Assembly: GCA_019914995.1 (NCBI GenBank)
Contig: CM034131.1
Location: 372,001 to 436,000 of the forward strand
Length of the DNA stretch: 64,000 nt
DNA from: Acanthochlamys bracteata
Taxonomy: Eukaryota > Streptophyta > Magnoliopsida > Pandanales > Velloziaceae
Direction of reading: 5' to 3'
Below are positions 52,600 through 64,000 of the stretch, piece by piece; position 1 is the stretch's first letter, and the number at the start of each line of letters is the position of its first letter. The notes under the pieces were generated by a model. It saw nothing but the letters and a program-made list of their open reading frames with translations. It did no database searches and was not told the DNA's origin. The position numbers and the translations under genes were made by a program.

Positions 52600-53010
52600 T
52601 TCTACCAAACCATAATTATCCTTCATTTTTGTGAAAATTGTAAAATGTTCTGCAACACATGAAATAATATATAGTAACTAATGGGGTGTGTTTAAGTGCT
52701 TGTGGCACTATTTTATTTAAAGTTTTCTATTTTTAATTAATTTTATAATTTTATAATTATTTTTTAAGTTAGAAAAATCCAATTTGTATCTAAAAAATTA
52801 CAAATAAATTTATTTTAATAATTTTTATTTTAAATACTCTCAGATCTTTACTAAAGCAACATACAGCATCAAGGTTGATATATAATATTCATCTTAACAT
52901 ATATAAATCTTTACAAATAGGTAAAAATATCCAAATAGGTAGAAAAACCAAAATTCCCCAACTGGAGAAAAAGAAAAAAAAAGTAAATAACAGTTTAAAA
53001 TTAAAACGTT
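52600..53010. other. AT-rich spacer between convergent genes
   Basis: Lies between the 3' ends of the PCH1-like gene (plus) and the NHL gene (minus). An A/T-only block from GGGGTGTGTTTAAGTGC (52683) to about 52852 resembles the other MITE-like blocks of the window. Nothing coding is seen. Confidence 0.35.
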
Positions 53011-53017
53011 TGACCTT

Positions 53018-53788
53018 TTAAATTCGAGAATCAGTATTATCTTTTCGCGGCCGGAGTTTGGCGCCACACTGGTGCCACAAAACCTTCATCTTTTTCGCCG
53101 TCGACGAGCTCATCGATAGATAGCATTTCACGTTCAACTCCATTCTCCACAGCTTCAACGCATCTCCCATCTCCATCTTCACAGGAAACTCCAAATCCAG
53201 CTTAAGATCAACACTACTACTTGATCCATTAATATTCAAGCTCTTACCACGAAGAGTTATATTGAACTCCGTTGCATTCTTGTAACGCTGGTAAATCTCC
53301 GGCGGTTCACCGGAGGCTATATTACCGAAACTCTCAGACCCTAACAAAGCGTTCCCGCCATTCCCATAAACATAACTCATCTTCTTGCTAGGGTTATAAG
53401 TACTGATCACTACATTATACTGACCCTCGCCTGAATTAACAGCGGCAAACGATTTAACTGAGAATTCTGGAATCCTTGGCCTGAAAACAAAGAACAGCAC
53501 AAGAGCAACGACGAAAATGATAGACATAATAAGAAGCACAGCAGCAAGAAAGCGGGAGAAGCAAGGAGGACAAGGTCCGGAACGCTTTTTGCGGCTTTGT
53601 TTTCTCCGGTAGCGTTCGATTAGGTAAGCGTTCTCTGGAGGAGGAGTACGGTAGATCTGATCTTTGGGGATATGGACTATGTAGGATTCAGTGTGAGGGT
53701 TGTTAATAGGGTTTGCTAGCTGAAGATCACGATCAACAGTTGCCAGAGTTGGGGACGGAGGTTTTCCGGCCAACTCCTGATGAACCAT
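53018..53788 (-). CDS. NDR1/HIN1-like LEA2-domain membrane protein (NHL13-like)
   Basis: Intronless, about 256 residues from MVHQELAGKPPSP; an upstream in-frame ATG at 53836 would add 16 residues and is not preferred. A proline-rich cytosolic N-terminus contains DQIYRTPPPENAYLIERY, a hallmark of the NHL13 subgroup. A basic cysteine-containing patch and one membrane span (RFLAAVLLIMSIIFVVALVL) come next. The LEA2 domain starts at RIPEFSVKSF, contains VVISTYNPSKKMSYVY (the usual NPN-K-like motif) and extends to the C-terminal KVLWHQCGAKL region. NHL proteins are plasma-membrane proteins induced by pathogens and salicylate; NHL13 is linked to bacterial resistance in Arabidopsis. The frame is complete. 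Confidence 0.85.
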   Translation of the reverse strand: MVHQELAGKPPSPTLATVDRDLQLANPINNPHTESYIVHIPKDQIYRTPPPENAYLIERYRRKQSRKKRSGPCPPCFSRFLAAVLLIMSIIFVVALVLFFVFRPRIPEFSVKSFAAVNSGEGQYNVVISTYNPSKKMSYVYGNGGNALLGSESFGNIASGEPPEIYQRYKNATEFNITLRGKSLNINGSSSSVDLKLDLEFPVKMEMGDALKLWRMELNVKCYLSMSSSTAKKMKVLWHQCGAKLRPRKDNTDSRI

Positions 53789-53939
53789 TGTTGGAAGCAA
53801 TGGAGATATCAGGAACAAGAACGTTAGAAGAAACAAGGAATCGAGAAGGGAAGATCAGTAATGGTGTGCATGGAAAAGGAAGAAGAATTCTGAGAGAGAG
53901 AGAGAAGACATGCACACACGTTAGAGAAAATGTTGGTAC

Positions 53940-55040
53940 TTTACTTTGTTTATTATTATTATTATTGTTATTATTGTTTTAATAAACCACCTGCTAACAA
54001 CTACCCGTAAATCTTGCCAACGCGAAGCCCATATGAACGAGAGCCCAGCCCATTATGAGTGTTTACGTTATAATGTAGGGAGTTTAATAAATAGAAGTTT
54101 CTTTAAGAGCTTATTTATCTATCCTTTCTGACTCATTTTTTTAAACTCATTTTAATATAAAATAAATTAAAAAATTAAAATAAGTATTTTTATTAAAATT
54201 TTATTTTTTAAAATTTATTTATAATATAAAATAATTATAAATATTATTTTCTATTAAATATTTTTAATTTTAATTTTAATTTTTAAGCTTATTTTTGAAA
54301 AAACAAATTTATTCATAATAAATATGCTCTAATTCAAAGTGGGATGTGTTTTTTATTAAAAATAAATTCTTATAAAATAATTTACTATAAGTAGTATTAC
54401 CGAAAGTGATATAATTGTAGTGCTTTTTAGTAGAACGAAGTAAATTATAAGTAATTTTTTGTATTAATTTGTGTAGCCGAACATGAATTAAAAGTAATTT
54501 TAATAAAAAAATAAATTGTAATGGTGAAAAAAATACATTTAAAAGAAATAGCAATTCATTAAAGCTACTAATTACATTAGTCTTTCGCTGTAGTTGATAT
54601 TGTTTTGTTGCTACTACTCCATAATACCATAATAAAAAATTAGATTATAGTTCATTCTACTAACTTTGTGCAGATATTTTTCTTCAAAAATTTTAAATTT
54701 TCTCTTACGATACAAAAAAAAAAACTCGTTATACGCATTCATTTCAATTCAAATGTCGCGTATTGTTATAAATACATATTCACACAACTTAAAAGAAAAA
54801 AGATTTATAAAATACGTACAAAATAAATAGAAATTATTCAACAAATTCATTAAAAAAACAAACAAATACTTTTTTTAACAACAAGCCCACTAGATCAACA
54901 CACTTACAAATTGTTCTAAATAACAAGTAGCTCTGCGAGAATTCTAAAAACTTCACCTTGCAGAACATAATCATATGCAGGCAAGCTATATACATTATGA
55001 ACTAATTAAAACCCCTGAACTAAATTAACTATAATTTTCT
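53940..55040. other. Upstream region of NHL gene and 3' region of ERF gene
   Basis: TTATTATTATTATTG repeats at 53949-53977 lie in the NHL promoter. An A/T-rich block at 54107-54333 has loosely inverted ends (AAGAGCTTATTTAT at the left, AATATGCTCTAA at the right, whose complement begins TTAGAGCATATT), again MITE-like. Nothing coding is recognised. Confidence 0.4.
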
Positions 55041-55048
55041 GCTGCTAG

Positions 55049-55792
55049 CTAGAATTCAAAGATTGATTCCCAATCAATCTCAACTGAGGGATACTTCCAC
55101 AGAGCCAGTCCTTCATCAGTCTGAACTGTACTCACAGGAGAAGAATCCGGCGACGAATCGTCGCTCTGCACTGAACTCTCAGAGCACACAGTTTCAGAAA
55201 CTGAATCTGGCTTCAATGGAACAGCAGCAGTTTCTTGTTTCTTTTTAGGCTTTGCCAAGTTCTCGCATATTGAGTCGAGTTTGGCTTCAACGGAGAAATG
55301 AAGCGGGCTATAGTGATTAATATGGCTTCCAGGAGAATGCAATACTTTGTTCCCAAGCTCAGGGAAATTAAGAATGGCGCGATCTCCCCGTAGCTTGAAT
55401 GCTGCGCGATCATAAGCCATGGCTGCAGCTTCTGCAGATTCAAATGTTCCGAGCCATAATCGAGCCCGCCGGCTCCTCGGAAGGCGGATTTCTGCTACCC
55501 ACTTTCCCCACCGACGTTGCCGGACACCCCGGTATAGCTTCGGCTTCATTGCGTAAGGGCGAGGACCAAGCGAACTCCCCGCCGGTCGACAAATGCCTAG
55601 TTTGCATGCAGCCAACGCGTTGCAGAACTGAACTTGAGCTTCAGAGATTGGTTGATCAGTAGCTGTAGCCAGCACTGCCACCGAAGGCAAGATTACTTCC
55701 ACTGGCTCGAATCCTTTCCATGAAAAGGGTATCGAATTATTCATCATTGAATCTATGAATATCGCCACGGAATCGAAAGAAGAGAATTTCAA
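55049..55792 (-). CDS. AP2/ERF transcription factor, DREB A-6 (ERF group I) type
   Basis: Intronless, up to 247 residues. Starts at MKFSSF or, 15-16 codons later, at [10 protein letters not shown]; the sequence does not decide. One AP2 domain spans about residues 86-145: [21 protein letters not shown], then [20 protein letters not shown] and [14 protein letters not shown]. Valine in WGKWVAEIR marks the DREB side of the family. The C-terminal [17 protein letters not shown] is the acidic motif of ERF group I (RAP2.4, ERF061 and relatives). The N-terminal motif [18 protein letters not shown] also fits that group. These proteins bind DRE/GCC-type promoter elements and respond to drought, wounding and ethylene. 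The promoter has a TATA box, TTGAC elements and an ABRE-type G-box. Confidence 0.9.
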   Translation of the reverse strand: MKFSSFDSVAIFIDSMMNNSIPFSWKGFEPVEVILPSVAVLATATDQPISEAQVQFCNALAACKLGICRPAGSSLGPRPYAMKPKLYRGVRQRRWGKWVAEIRLPRSRRARLWLGTFESAEAAAMAYDRAAFKLRGDRAILNFPELGNKVLHSPGSHINHYSPLHFSVEAKLDSICENLAKPKKKQETAAVPLKPDSVSETVCSESSVQSDDSSPDSSPVSTVQTDEGLALWKYPSVEIDWESIFEF

Positions 55793-55866
55793 ATGAATGA
55801 ATGCAAGAAAAAATGTTTCAAGAAAATTTACGAGTTATTAGAAGAGACATAGAGGCGACCGGCGGG

Positions 55867-55951
55867 TTTATATAACATAAAGTCAACAAAAAGTCAAACC
55901 ACCAGAAAATATGATTCTCCAATCAGTGAAATACATATTGGAGGACACGTG
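55867..55951 (-). promoter_or_regulatory. ERF promoter: TATA box, W-box cores and G-box/ABRE
   Basis: On the minus strand TATATAAA (55867-55874) lies about 75 bases before the first start codon. Two TTGAC W-box cores follow upstream (55879-55887 and about 55892-55899). A palindromic GACACGTGTC with a CACGTG core sits at 55944-55953. The arrangement suggests WRKY and ABA/bZIP or bHLH input, as expected for a stress-responsive DREB gene. Confidence 0.5.
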
Positions 55952-56076
55952 TCGGTGATCTAATCAGCGTTGACGCTTTTGTCAGTGGCTTTCTTTTTGT
56001 TTTAATTTTTATTTTCTTTCAATCGACTTGTAGCTGATTGTTAATTGGGTGCAAATGCCTAATAGAGATCGATTTA

Positions 56077-56372
56077 GGGCGTGTTTCTAACCGTAAATTC
56101 ATTTTTTGTTGCCGGATTTTAAATTATAAATAATTTATATATTTTAATTATATAAAAATTTTAAAATTTTATTTTTATATATATAATTTTAATTTTAATT
56201 TTTTATTTATATAATTTTCACTATAATTATATTTTTTAATTTTGAAAGCAATTTTAAAAATTATTAAAATATAAATAATGAACTTCAGTTTAATTTTATT
56301 TTTTAAAAAATTTTATTTTTTATTTTTTATTTTTACGAAACTTAGTTACGAATATTTAAAATACGTCATGAT
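56077..56372. mobile_element. AT-rich inverted-repeat element (MITE-like)
   Basis: The left end is GGGCGTGTTTCTAACCGTAAAT. The right end, on the other strand, reads GACGTATTTTAAATATTCGTAA, very close to the left terminus of the 2170-2384 element (GCGTGTTTTAAATATTCGTA). The core is A/T only. It is probably a member of the same short-element family. Confidence 0.35.
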
Positions 56373-56899
56373 AATTTTAATAATTTTAAAATAATTTTTA
56401 TATTTATTTATTTTTAAAAATAAATATAGATTAAAAAATGAGTTCAAATAAATTGATAGACATTTTTTGGACTTGTTGGAAATTCTAAGTTTCGAGCCAT
56501 TCATTAAGTTAAGAATTAGCTGGCAAGTCGATAATCACCGTTGTCGTAAGTACTTCTTTCGGTGTGCGTTAGCGATAAGTTGTTAACAGATGTCGTTTAA
56601 TTACCTTCGTTTAGTTATAAAATAAGAATCAGATAAATCATTAATACACTAACCACTAGTTTTAGATTACTTAGTTTATTCGTGAAATAAGTAAAAAAAT
56701 TAAGAGAATTAAATAAGATGATGTGGACTTATGTTTTAATTCTAATTTAATCGTCATTGTTAAGATAAGTCGGTGTGTTGAAAATAGTTTAATTTTAAAG
56801 TTAATTAGTTAACAATGTGACATTATTTGTAATCCAATACTTACTTTGTGCATCTTCCATTTTGACTTAATTATTATTAATTATTGTGAATTTTAAAAT

Positions 56900-59570
56900 T
56901 CAAGCATGAAAAGAACGTGAACGTGAAGGAAAGGGCAAAACGAGGTTGCTTGCTCTAATTCTCTGACTCCAAGAACGTTCCTTCCGCAAGGCAAGGCCGA
57001 TATGTTTCCTAGCAGCCAAGGATTAGGTTTCTTTCTTCGGAGAAGAAAAACGATCCAAAAAAAAAAATGTATGATTAAAAGGAACTTAATCTGCATAGAC
57101 AAAAATCGTCGGGTTGGTGAACATAATATCTTCGATCCCTACATTTATGTGCCAGAATACAGAGAGATTTTGTAGGAGTCAACTTCAGGGGGTGGGTACT
57201 GTAATTTTTTGTTCGGTTCTCTTTGTCTTCGAGCTTTCATTCCTCAATCCACTTATTCGTTCGTTCTTTCATATACCTCTTGAATGCAAGCCTTACGAAG
57301 CCCTTTGTATATTCAATTCGGTCCTCCACTCCAAATCAGGGTCATCTTCAAAAGGTCGAGTACACGTGGACCCCAAATCCTTGCAATAAATGTCGTTCTC
57401 TTAGTCATACTCTGAAGACCTGTCCCTCTCTCAGAGCCTAGTGAGTTGAAGGCAAGTTGTTAGTTGAAGGCAAGGTGAACTCCGTTTCGTATTGACAAAG
57501 AGCTGAACTTCTGAACTTTCAATTGGTACTGGCAGGCCTACTTTTTCATAGGCTTAGGCTAGTGGCAGGGGAAGGGTTGTTAACTTCCACTTCCAAGCCT
57601 TGCGAAGGCTTTTGACTTCCGAGCAAGGTTCAATAGGCCTCAGCCCCTGGTTCTGGAGAATATGCATGGGTGGGACTAAGAGAAGCAAGCTTGAACTAGG
57701 TTGGGCCATGTGTCCCGCTTATGCTGCCTCTTTCCTTAGATCAGGTTAGTGCTTATGCTGCTTGACGCTTAGACCACTGGAAAGCGTCCAACAAGCCAGA
57801 GTTCCAAAGAAGGCTTATTCACCGAATTCACCGACTAAGCGTTCAGGTCTCTAACCTTAGTAACTATGAAAGGAATATCTCCAACTGAAACTAACCCCTT
57901 GGAAACTCACCTTAGGCACTCGAATAGCGGAACTCGAGCTAGTAGGCACGTAAGCCAAAGAATTTCCTTTTCTTTAGTTAGGCAGGAAGGCAAGCCAAAG
58001 CAATTCAACCAACCCCAGGAACCGAGGAATTCATTTCATTAATCAACTCGCCTTCCAAACCAATCCGACAACGCGAGAGCGGAGCGAAGGTAAGGTCATT
58101 TCCTTTCTAACCTGCTCGACAGAAAAGAAAGACGGGATAAGACAAATCAAAATAGCTAGGTTCCTTTATTCCTCGGAGAAGCGGTTGTCATTTTGCTAAG
58201 CAAACGGAGGAATTCCTCCCCTCTCTTTCCAGCTCTCCTCGGTCGGGTATCGGATGGTAATTGACAATCAGACTTTCTCCTCTCACCAGACGAATTACTA
58301 GATTCATTCCTCTTCTCCTTGAGGCCGTGACCGCACCCAATGGCATGATGTTTTTTTTAAGATCGGTCCTAGCATGGTGTTAGCATGACGTTCCAAGATC
58401 AAACCTGATGTGTTCTCTTCATATTGTTAAAAATAAAGAAGAAGGCTTATGCATATGGGAAAAAAATCTCACGAAAGGAGCCCGGTGCCAATGAAGTGTG
58501 CACGACCCGTGTAACATGGGCTAGCGCGCCTCTACTCCCCTTAACTAAATCTCCAGGCCTGCCAAAAACTGCTAACTTACGAAATAGGCCTAAGCCCATA
58601 TAACCTCGGCCTGTCCAAATGATGTTCAGCGGTCTCTACCCAAATAGCTGTGGCCCATGATCCAAAGGACCCGCAACCAGTCAATCATGCTATCCTTACC
58701 TTCCAACCAATCGTCCAATCACGCTATCCTTACCTTTCAACCAACTGAGGAATAGAACACAAGACAAGAAGGAGGTTTGACATCCATCCTTCGTGACCCA
58801 AGAAGAGGAGCAACTGCAATCACTCAAGTCACACGCACACGAGGAACTTCACTAACAAAAGAAAAGGAGTAAGAGGCCCTCGAGATAGGATAGGACTTTG
58901 GGAAGAAGGCCTACCGAATCGAAAGCATTGTCCCTCACTCAAGTCTAAGGGAATGGGCTAACAAAAGTCAAATCAGTCCTGGCTGCAACTTTGGGATCGA
59001 ACAATGATCCTCTCGGGGTCCTTTCCCCAATGAGGCCTCTTCCCCTCCTGGGGAAAAGCAAAAGATGTTAAAGCGTTAGTCAAATTAGAGTGGCCAGCAT
59101 AATAGCACTGGCGCGTTTAGTGTCAGAGAGAAGAAAATCTTTCTTCGTTTGGCCTGTGTTAAACCGCTTCGATTCCATGTTCAAGAATGAAGGGGGGAGG
59201 AAGGCCGAAACTCTTTCTATATTCAGATGATAAAAGGAAAAGGGTGTAGCACATTTCTTACTTAAGAATATGACTGAATGAGGAAGAGCTCATCACTTTA
59301 CCACCATCTGAAATGCGCGAAACTTCGATTGGTGGAAGCCAGTTCATGAAGATTCTCTCTTCTCTTACGTGCAATTCCCCTCTTTCGGTGGTAAGCATCC
59401 AGTATCTCAGCAAATGAACATTTCTCTAAGCTTATCCTGTAGCTTATACGTCGTTTGAAAGCTGCTCCAAGGATCCAACGAATAGCTAAGGTTTGTTGAC
59501 GATCCCTGGCTACAATCCCAGGGACAGAAGGTCTCTTTGTCTTAAAGGGACCATTGGAAGTATTTCTCTA
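56900..59570. other. Mitochondrial-DNA-like insertion (candidate NUMT)
   Basis: Base composition changes abruptly at about 56900, from about three-quarters A/T to near-balanced, and switches back at about 59570 (TTTCTCTAAG then a T run). In between, the text is full of words typical of plant mitochondrial intergenic DNA: AAGGCAAGCC, GAGAGCGGAGCGAAGG, CTTTCCTTAG and AAAGAAAGACGGGATAAG. No nuclear-type exon, no long frame and no tRNA was recognised; short frames at 57.1-57.4 kb have no family match. A small block repeats at 58680-58745 (AATCACGCTATCCTTACC). I infer a nuclear copy of mitochondrial DNA about 2.7 kb long, probably rearranged. It could instead be an unusual repeat. Confidence 0.55.
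58674..58745. repeat. Short tandem duplication inside the organelle-like block
   Basis: The text CAATCATGCTATCCTTACC recurs 37 bases later as CAATCACGCTATCCTTACC, each followed by TTCCAACCAA or TTTCAACCAA. Two copies are present. Confidence 0.75.
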
Positions 59571-59574
59571 AGTT

Positions 59575-60265
59575 TTTTTTCATATTTATTTAAGTTTTAG
59601 AAAAACTTTATCAAAAATTTCTTTATGAAATTTGTAAAATATAAATAAATGATATGTTATATTATATTTTTATATATAAAAATATAAATACATATTTATA
59701 TTTTAAAGACTTGTGTTCACATACTGACTTAAAGTATTAAGTGAAATCTTTAAATTAATATCTAATATTAAAAATTATAAATTAGAATAATAAAATTTTA
59801 ATTTAATCAAAATACGAATCGATTTTTATCGAAAATATTAATCAAAAAATACAAAAGTAAGATTTATTAAAATATGTGTCTTAGATTAAAATTTTTGGTT
59901 GACATTGATTTATATTTTGATAGAGCTAAACTTGCATTGATAGTTATTTTTGTCCCAGTATAAACTAATTAAGAAAACATTGAGAGTTTGAGGCAGCTGG
60001 TAAAAATGTAAAATTATGAGTTATTAATTGCTTAACTGTAATAACAAGAGTTTAAGCATTGAATTGGGCTAATTCAAGTTGGGCCATTTTATATATAACA
60101 GGCTTGGGCACAGACTTGGTTTAAGTGAACTTTTCGGTTCAATTAACTCAAACCAAAACCCTAACCAAACCCTTCTCGTTCAATTTCTATTCAACAAGCA
60201 ATTAAAAAATAGAACTTCTCTTTTTCCCAAATCAATCAATCTCCTATAATTATTCGATTCCGGCC
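59575..60265 (+). promoter_or_regulatory. Upstream region of the metaxin gene
   Basis: A/T-rich DNA from 59.57 to 59.95 kb without features. ATTTTATATATAACAGG supplies a TATA box at 60091-60098, about 170 bases before the start codon. The leader is T/C-rich. Confidence 0.4.
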
Positions 60266-60269
60266 ATCG

Positions 60270-63200
60270 ATGGCGGCGGAGGAGACGAAGGAGAAGCTTG
60301 TTCTGGTTGCGCGTAGCGGCGGGTCGACTGGTCTCCCTACTGCTTGCCCCCTTTGCTTACCGACATTCTTCTATCTCAAGCTCGCCGGCGCTCGCTTCGA
60401 TATTCGCTACGATACCAACAACCCTGACTCCGGTCTTGGATTGTTTTTCTATACTATTATCTTCTGTGAATGTTTTGCTTTGTTTGTTGGGGAAATTGTT
60501 GGCGTAAGAAAACAATGGTGATAAATGGAGTGTGATTGAACTTTAAATATTTCGTCACTGTAAGTCTTAGAATAGAGGAATGATTCTGAAAGCAAGCTAC
60601 GAGACTTTTGAGGTTTGTGGTTGCGGCTATTTGGAGGGTTGTATGCTGCTGGAAATGAGACCCTCTTTCCCTAAAATTTCACTTTTAGGTTATTTTGATT
60701 GCATCATGGACATATTTGAGAATTCTCTAAGCTGGATTTGCAAAGTTGCAGTAGTTGTCTCTAGGATTAGACTTTTTTTTAAAATCTACGTAAACTAGTA
60801 ATATCTTCTGATGTTTAGTGGCACAAAGCATTGGAAGTAGCCATGCATACAATTTTATACAACATTCAGTTCATTGTAATGTAGTCAAACACAAAATCCA
60901 ACCTTGAGAAGCAAAGCCCTTTATTACTGTAGCGCTTATAAGGAACACAGCATAAAAAAAAACTTTACTTGCTTGTTATGAAGACCATTCCAAGTCCTTA
61001 CCATGAGAAGCTGAAATAGTTTCTTCAGAATGTAGATGACGACTATTTAAGAAGGTTGACTGATTCATTATACATAAATTGGTTTCGTGTTGAATGAATG
61101 TGCCTAACAGTTTACATATTTCATATAAAGGCATTGATAGTCAATCACATAGTTGACTTCTTATTGTTGCTTTGCAGATCAGATACCATACGTTGAATGT
61201 GGTGATTATGTGGCATTCAACAATGAGAAGGGAGGTGTTATTGAGTGTTTGAAGGAAGATGGCATTGTAGACTTGGATTCTAAGCTGCCAAGCCACAACT
61301 TTCCCGATTGGTTGTTTGCTAAAGCAATGATTAGCTCGTGGCTTTCGGATGCAGTGCAATTTGAACTTTGGGTGACTTCTGACATAAGAAACACTGCTGA
61401 GAAGATATACTTTGCTGATCTTCCATGGCCAATTGGAAAAATTTTACACTGGAAGCAAACTGGAGCTGTTAAGCAGCTGCTCGGTGTAACAGACCTCAAT
61501 TTGCCTGACAAAGAAGATGAGGTAATATCCTCTCACACCTGCACCTTTAGCTGTGTTGCTTGACTATTTTGTATAGAATTCTTAAAATGCATGAAAGGAA
61601 GTAGTTACTGAATAAGCAAGGCAGCATTAATACCGAACATTTTACTGGAAGAAATGCTCGAGAAAAGAATAGACAAACTGAAAATTTGGAGCATACGATA
61701 GTTGATGATCGAAAGAGTTAAGGATTTACATCAATCAGGATATTTTATCATGGGGGATTTGAAGGTGAAGGAAGGCATGGAAGTATTCATTTGATTAATT
61801 TTTTGTTGTAATTGGGTAGATAGCAGTAATTTCATTCAGACATAGATTTGAATGTGGCCAGTGAACACATGTGCAACAATCCTCGTGTTTTATCTCTATT
61901 TCTTCTATGATTATTTTTCTTGTTGTTTTCTGTCTAGAGTTAATTCCCAGATCTTCATTGGTTTTAATTCCTTCATGCACAGATATTTCGGAAGGCTTCT
62001 GTTGCATATGAGGCTCTATCTATGAGATTAGGGGATCAGTCATTTTTCTTTGATAATAGGTAAATTTTGCCAAGTGGTATTACATGTATAGGTAACAGGT
62101 AATAGGTAAATTCTATACATATCTGCCAACCGGTAACTTTAATGGCTTAATATCTTCAACAGGCCCACAAGTTTGGATGCTCTCTTTCTTGGACATGCTA
62201 CATTTGTCCTGAATGCTTTACCGGTAAGCTATATTCTATACATCTTATCTTTGGAATACAGAAGGAAAAGATACTAGTTTTCCTTGGTGCATATCATCCA
62301 GCAGGTATCTTTATTTCAAATTCATTCCTGTGGGTTAAAATTTGTTGGCTCAGTTATTAAATTTTGGAAAATAACAAACTATGTGCAAACATAAAAATTG
62401 AGTTGTATTAATTCTTGCAAAAGTTGTATTAAAAAACAGAGTCAGAAGTTAGAATGTAGAAATGATTTCATATGACTTTGTATATAAGCTATTTACTTAA
62501 TCTGATGGTTAAAAGTCACATGTGTCTCTTATATTGAAACCTAAATGTTTGTAACAATATCCATGTAAAAATGATAACTTTACCAAATTGTATATGAAAG
62601 TAATACGAATGAGTAATTAAAGGTGTAAACTCATTGTGTGAAATTATCCATTTAGAACGTTGTACATTCTCAAAGCAGTTTATTTCATTGGGTTGTGCAG
62701 GATACGTCTTTTCTACGAAGTAGTCTCCTGAAGTGTGATAATTTAGTCAGATATGCAGATAGTCATAAGATGGAGCTGCTGGATGCTGGTTCTTCAGCAA
62801 CTTCTATACCAAGGTCTCCATTTGATGCATCGTCGTCATCATCTTCAACTCCAAGGAGAAGAACATCTTCACGTTGGAGTAAGATTATAACAAATATAAA
62901 TTGTCTGTATTTCCATGTAATCTGATGTAGAATACAGTCTACTTTGTTGGTTTTTCCCAGTTAGGATTATCAATGAATTTGGCGGTTAAAAAAGAGTAAT
63001 ATCTCCAGATGCAAACTACAGGAGGAGAGTATATGTCCAAATTCATTAGATTTAACTTCACGTGGATGAGCAGTTGTATTTTGTACACACCTAATCATTT
63101 GCGAGTATTCCCTTAGTTTGCAAATCTTGTTGTTGCAAGAATGTAATCTCATGTTATTCATTTTGCTGTGCCCTTTGAAAGTGATATTGTTCTTGTCGTC

Positions 63201-63400
63201 GATTTTATCTTACAGGTTCCAAGCCCAAATCTAAGCCTAAGAAGGAAAAGACTGAGGAAGAGAAAACGTTTAGGAGAAGAGCCAAATACTTCCTTGCAGC
63301 ACAAGCAGTTGCAATTTTGGTCTTCCTCTCACTCATGGGAGGGACAGATGAACCCGAGTATGAAGACGGTGATGAAGAAGGAATTGGCTATGAAGAGTAG
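60270..63400 (+). CDS. MTX1: Plant metaxin, mitochondrial outer membrane import factor
   Basis: Six exons (60270-60432, 61178-61521, 61983-62059, 62163-62223, 62701-62878, 63216-63400) join in frame to 335 residues, close to the Arabidopsis metaxin-related protein. The N-terminal half is a Tom37/thioredoxin-like fold: GGSTGLPTACPLCLPTFFYL, then PYVECGDYVAFNNE and GGVIECLKEDGIVDLD. The GST-C-like metaxin half includes LPWPIGKILHWKQ, ALSMRLGDQSFFF and RPTSLDALFLGHATFVL, a strongly conserved metaxin motif. A serine-rich linker and a basic KPKKEKTEEEKTFRRRAKY segment precede one C-terminal membrane anchor (YFLAAQAVAILVFLSLMG) and an acidic tail. Metaxin sits in the mitochondrial outer membrane and helps insert beta-barrel proteins with the SAM complex; its loss in Arabidopsis impairs growth and import. 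The gene appears complete. Confidence 0.92.
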
Positions 63401-64000
63401 GAACTTCAAGCTGTTGGCCTCAAACTTGTTATAGATCTTGGGTTAAAAAACCCAGAATTCACTGGGGAGAAATATTCAGGGGTGAGTGTGAGGTCTTGTT
63501 TCTCTTATTCGCTCATGCTGAAGATTTTTGTTTTTGGTAGCTGGCCTATGGGTTTTACTACATCACAATCCTGTTTTTCTTTAGTCTTGCAAATTTCTTT
63601 TGGAAAGAAATGGATGGATGTATATTAACTTGTTATAAGTGGATTATTTGATGACTGCATACCCCACTTTTTTCATGGGTTTCATTATGTAGCTCGTATG
63701 GTTAAGTTGATTTGTTTCATTCCAAGAAGGAAGTTGCAACCGTTCTGCGATATTATTACTAAAGCAAGTTACCCATGTTCCGTTCACTTGAGTTCCAATT
63801 CTTTCCCTTTGAAAGTTTATTATATGCCAACTTTTGCAATAAAATACATGCCAGCTACCTTAATTATTGGAATCTGCTTAAACATAGGCTAAGAGCCCAA
63901 GTGTTACATGTTGCCTAGTGAAAGTTGTTATGCCATGAACTACCATATGACTGCAACAATTTATAAAGAATCAGTTTGGCAATAAAATAAAATGCTTTCA
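63401..64000. other. 3' region of the metaxin gene and right edge
   Basis: This is the 3' untranslated region followed by spacer. AATAAAAT occurs at about 63838 and again near the window edge. No further gene start is seen before the sequence ends. Confidence 0.4.

Noticed and set aside
50590-53000. Remaining part of a PAA1 copper ATPase downstream of the metal-binding exons
   Set aside because: I looked for membrane segments, CPC and DKTGT-type motifs on both strands and saw none before the convergent NHL gene.
57114-57441. Two open frames in the organelle-like block
   Set aside because: No motif, no start context, no similarity I recognise; they lie in DNA that looks like mitochondrial spacer.
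61206-61511. 101-codon minus-strand frame
   Set aside because: It is antisense to metaxin exon 2, which is clearly coding on the plus strand.

Overview
The window is nuclear DNA from a flowering plant, most likely a eudicot. It is AT-rich, has GT-AG introns, long leaders with CT/GA microsatellites, short AT-rich transposon-like repeats, and genes from plant-only families (LNK, VQ, DREB-type ERF, NHL, DUF4057, CFL1-like). I cannot name the species. All coordinates were read by eye and exon borders were placed by matching reading frame to splice sites.

Left part (1-17.6 kb): an AT-rich intergenic stretch with a segmental duplication and short inverted-repeat elements; a two-exon WW-domain gene of the CURLY FLAG LEAF1 type (3.4-4.2 kb); an unassigned promoter and leader (5.8-6.3 kb); a decayed RABH1/Rab6 GTPase pseudogene (7.4-10.6 kb); and an intronless VQ-motif gene on the minus strand (14.1-15.2 kb).

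Middle (17.6-43 kb): the spliceosomal helicase Aquarius (EMB2765) fills 12.3 kb of the minus strand. Fourteen coding exons join without a break into about 1,492 residues. One intron carries an old Ty3/gypsy-like LTR element, and two exon edges are duplicated into neighbouring introns. A DUF4057 gene diverges from it, followed by a PUF-repeat gene of the APUM12 type with a histidine-glycine tract.

Right part (43-64 kb): a LNK1-like clock and light coactivator gene with a multi-exon leader; a short plastid copper-chaperone gene (PCH1-like), which is the metal-binding front end of the PAA1 copper ATPase as a free-standing gene; an NHL13-like LEA2 membrane protein and a DREB A-6 type ERF, both minus strand; about 2.7 kb of sequence that looks like inserted mitochondrial DNA; and a six-exon plant metaxin gene.

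The genes do not form an operon or one pathway. They are ordinary plant housekeeping and regulatory genes. I found no convincing new biological system. The points most worth checking are the stand-alone copper-chaperone gene, a possible alternative last exon that would add a membrane anchor to the DUF4057 protein, the exon-edge duplications in Aquarius, a 61-nt intron in the LNK1-like gene, and the organelle-like insertion.
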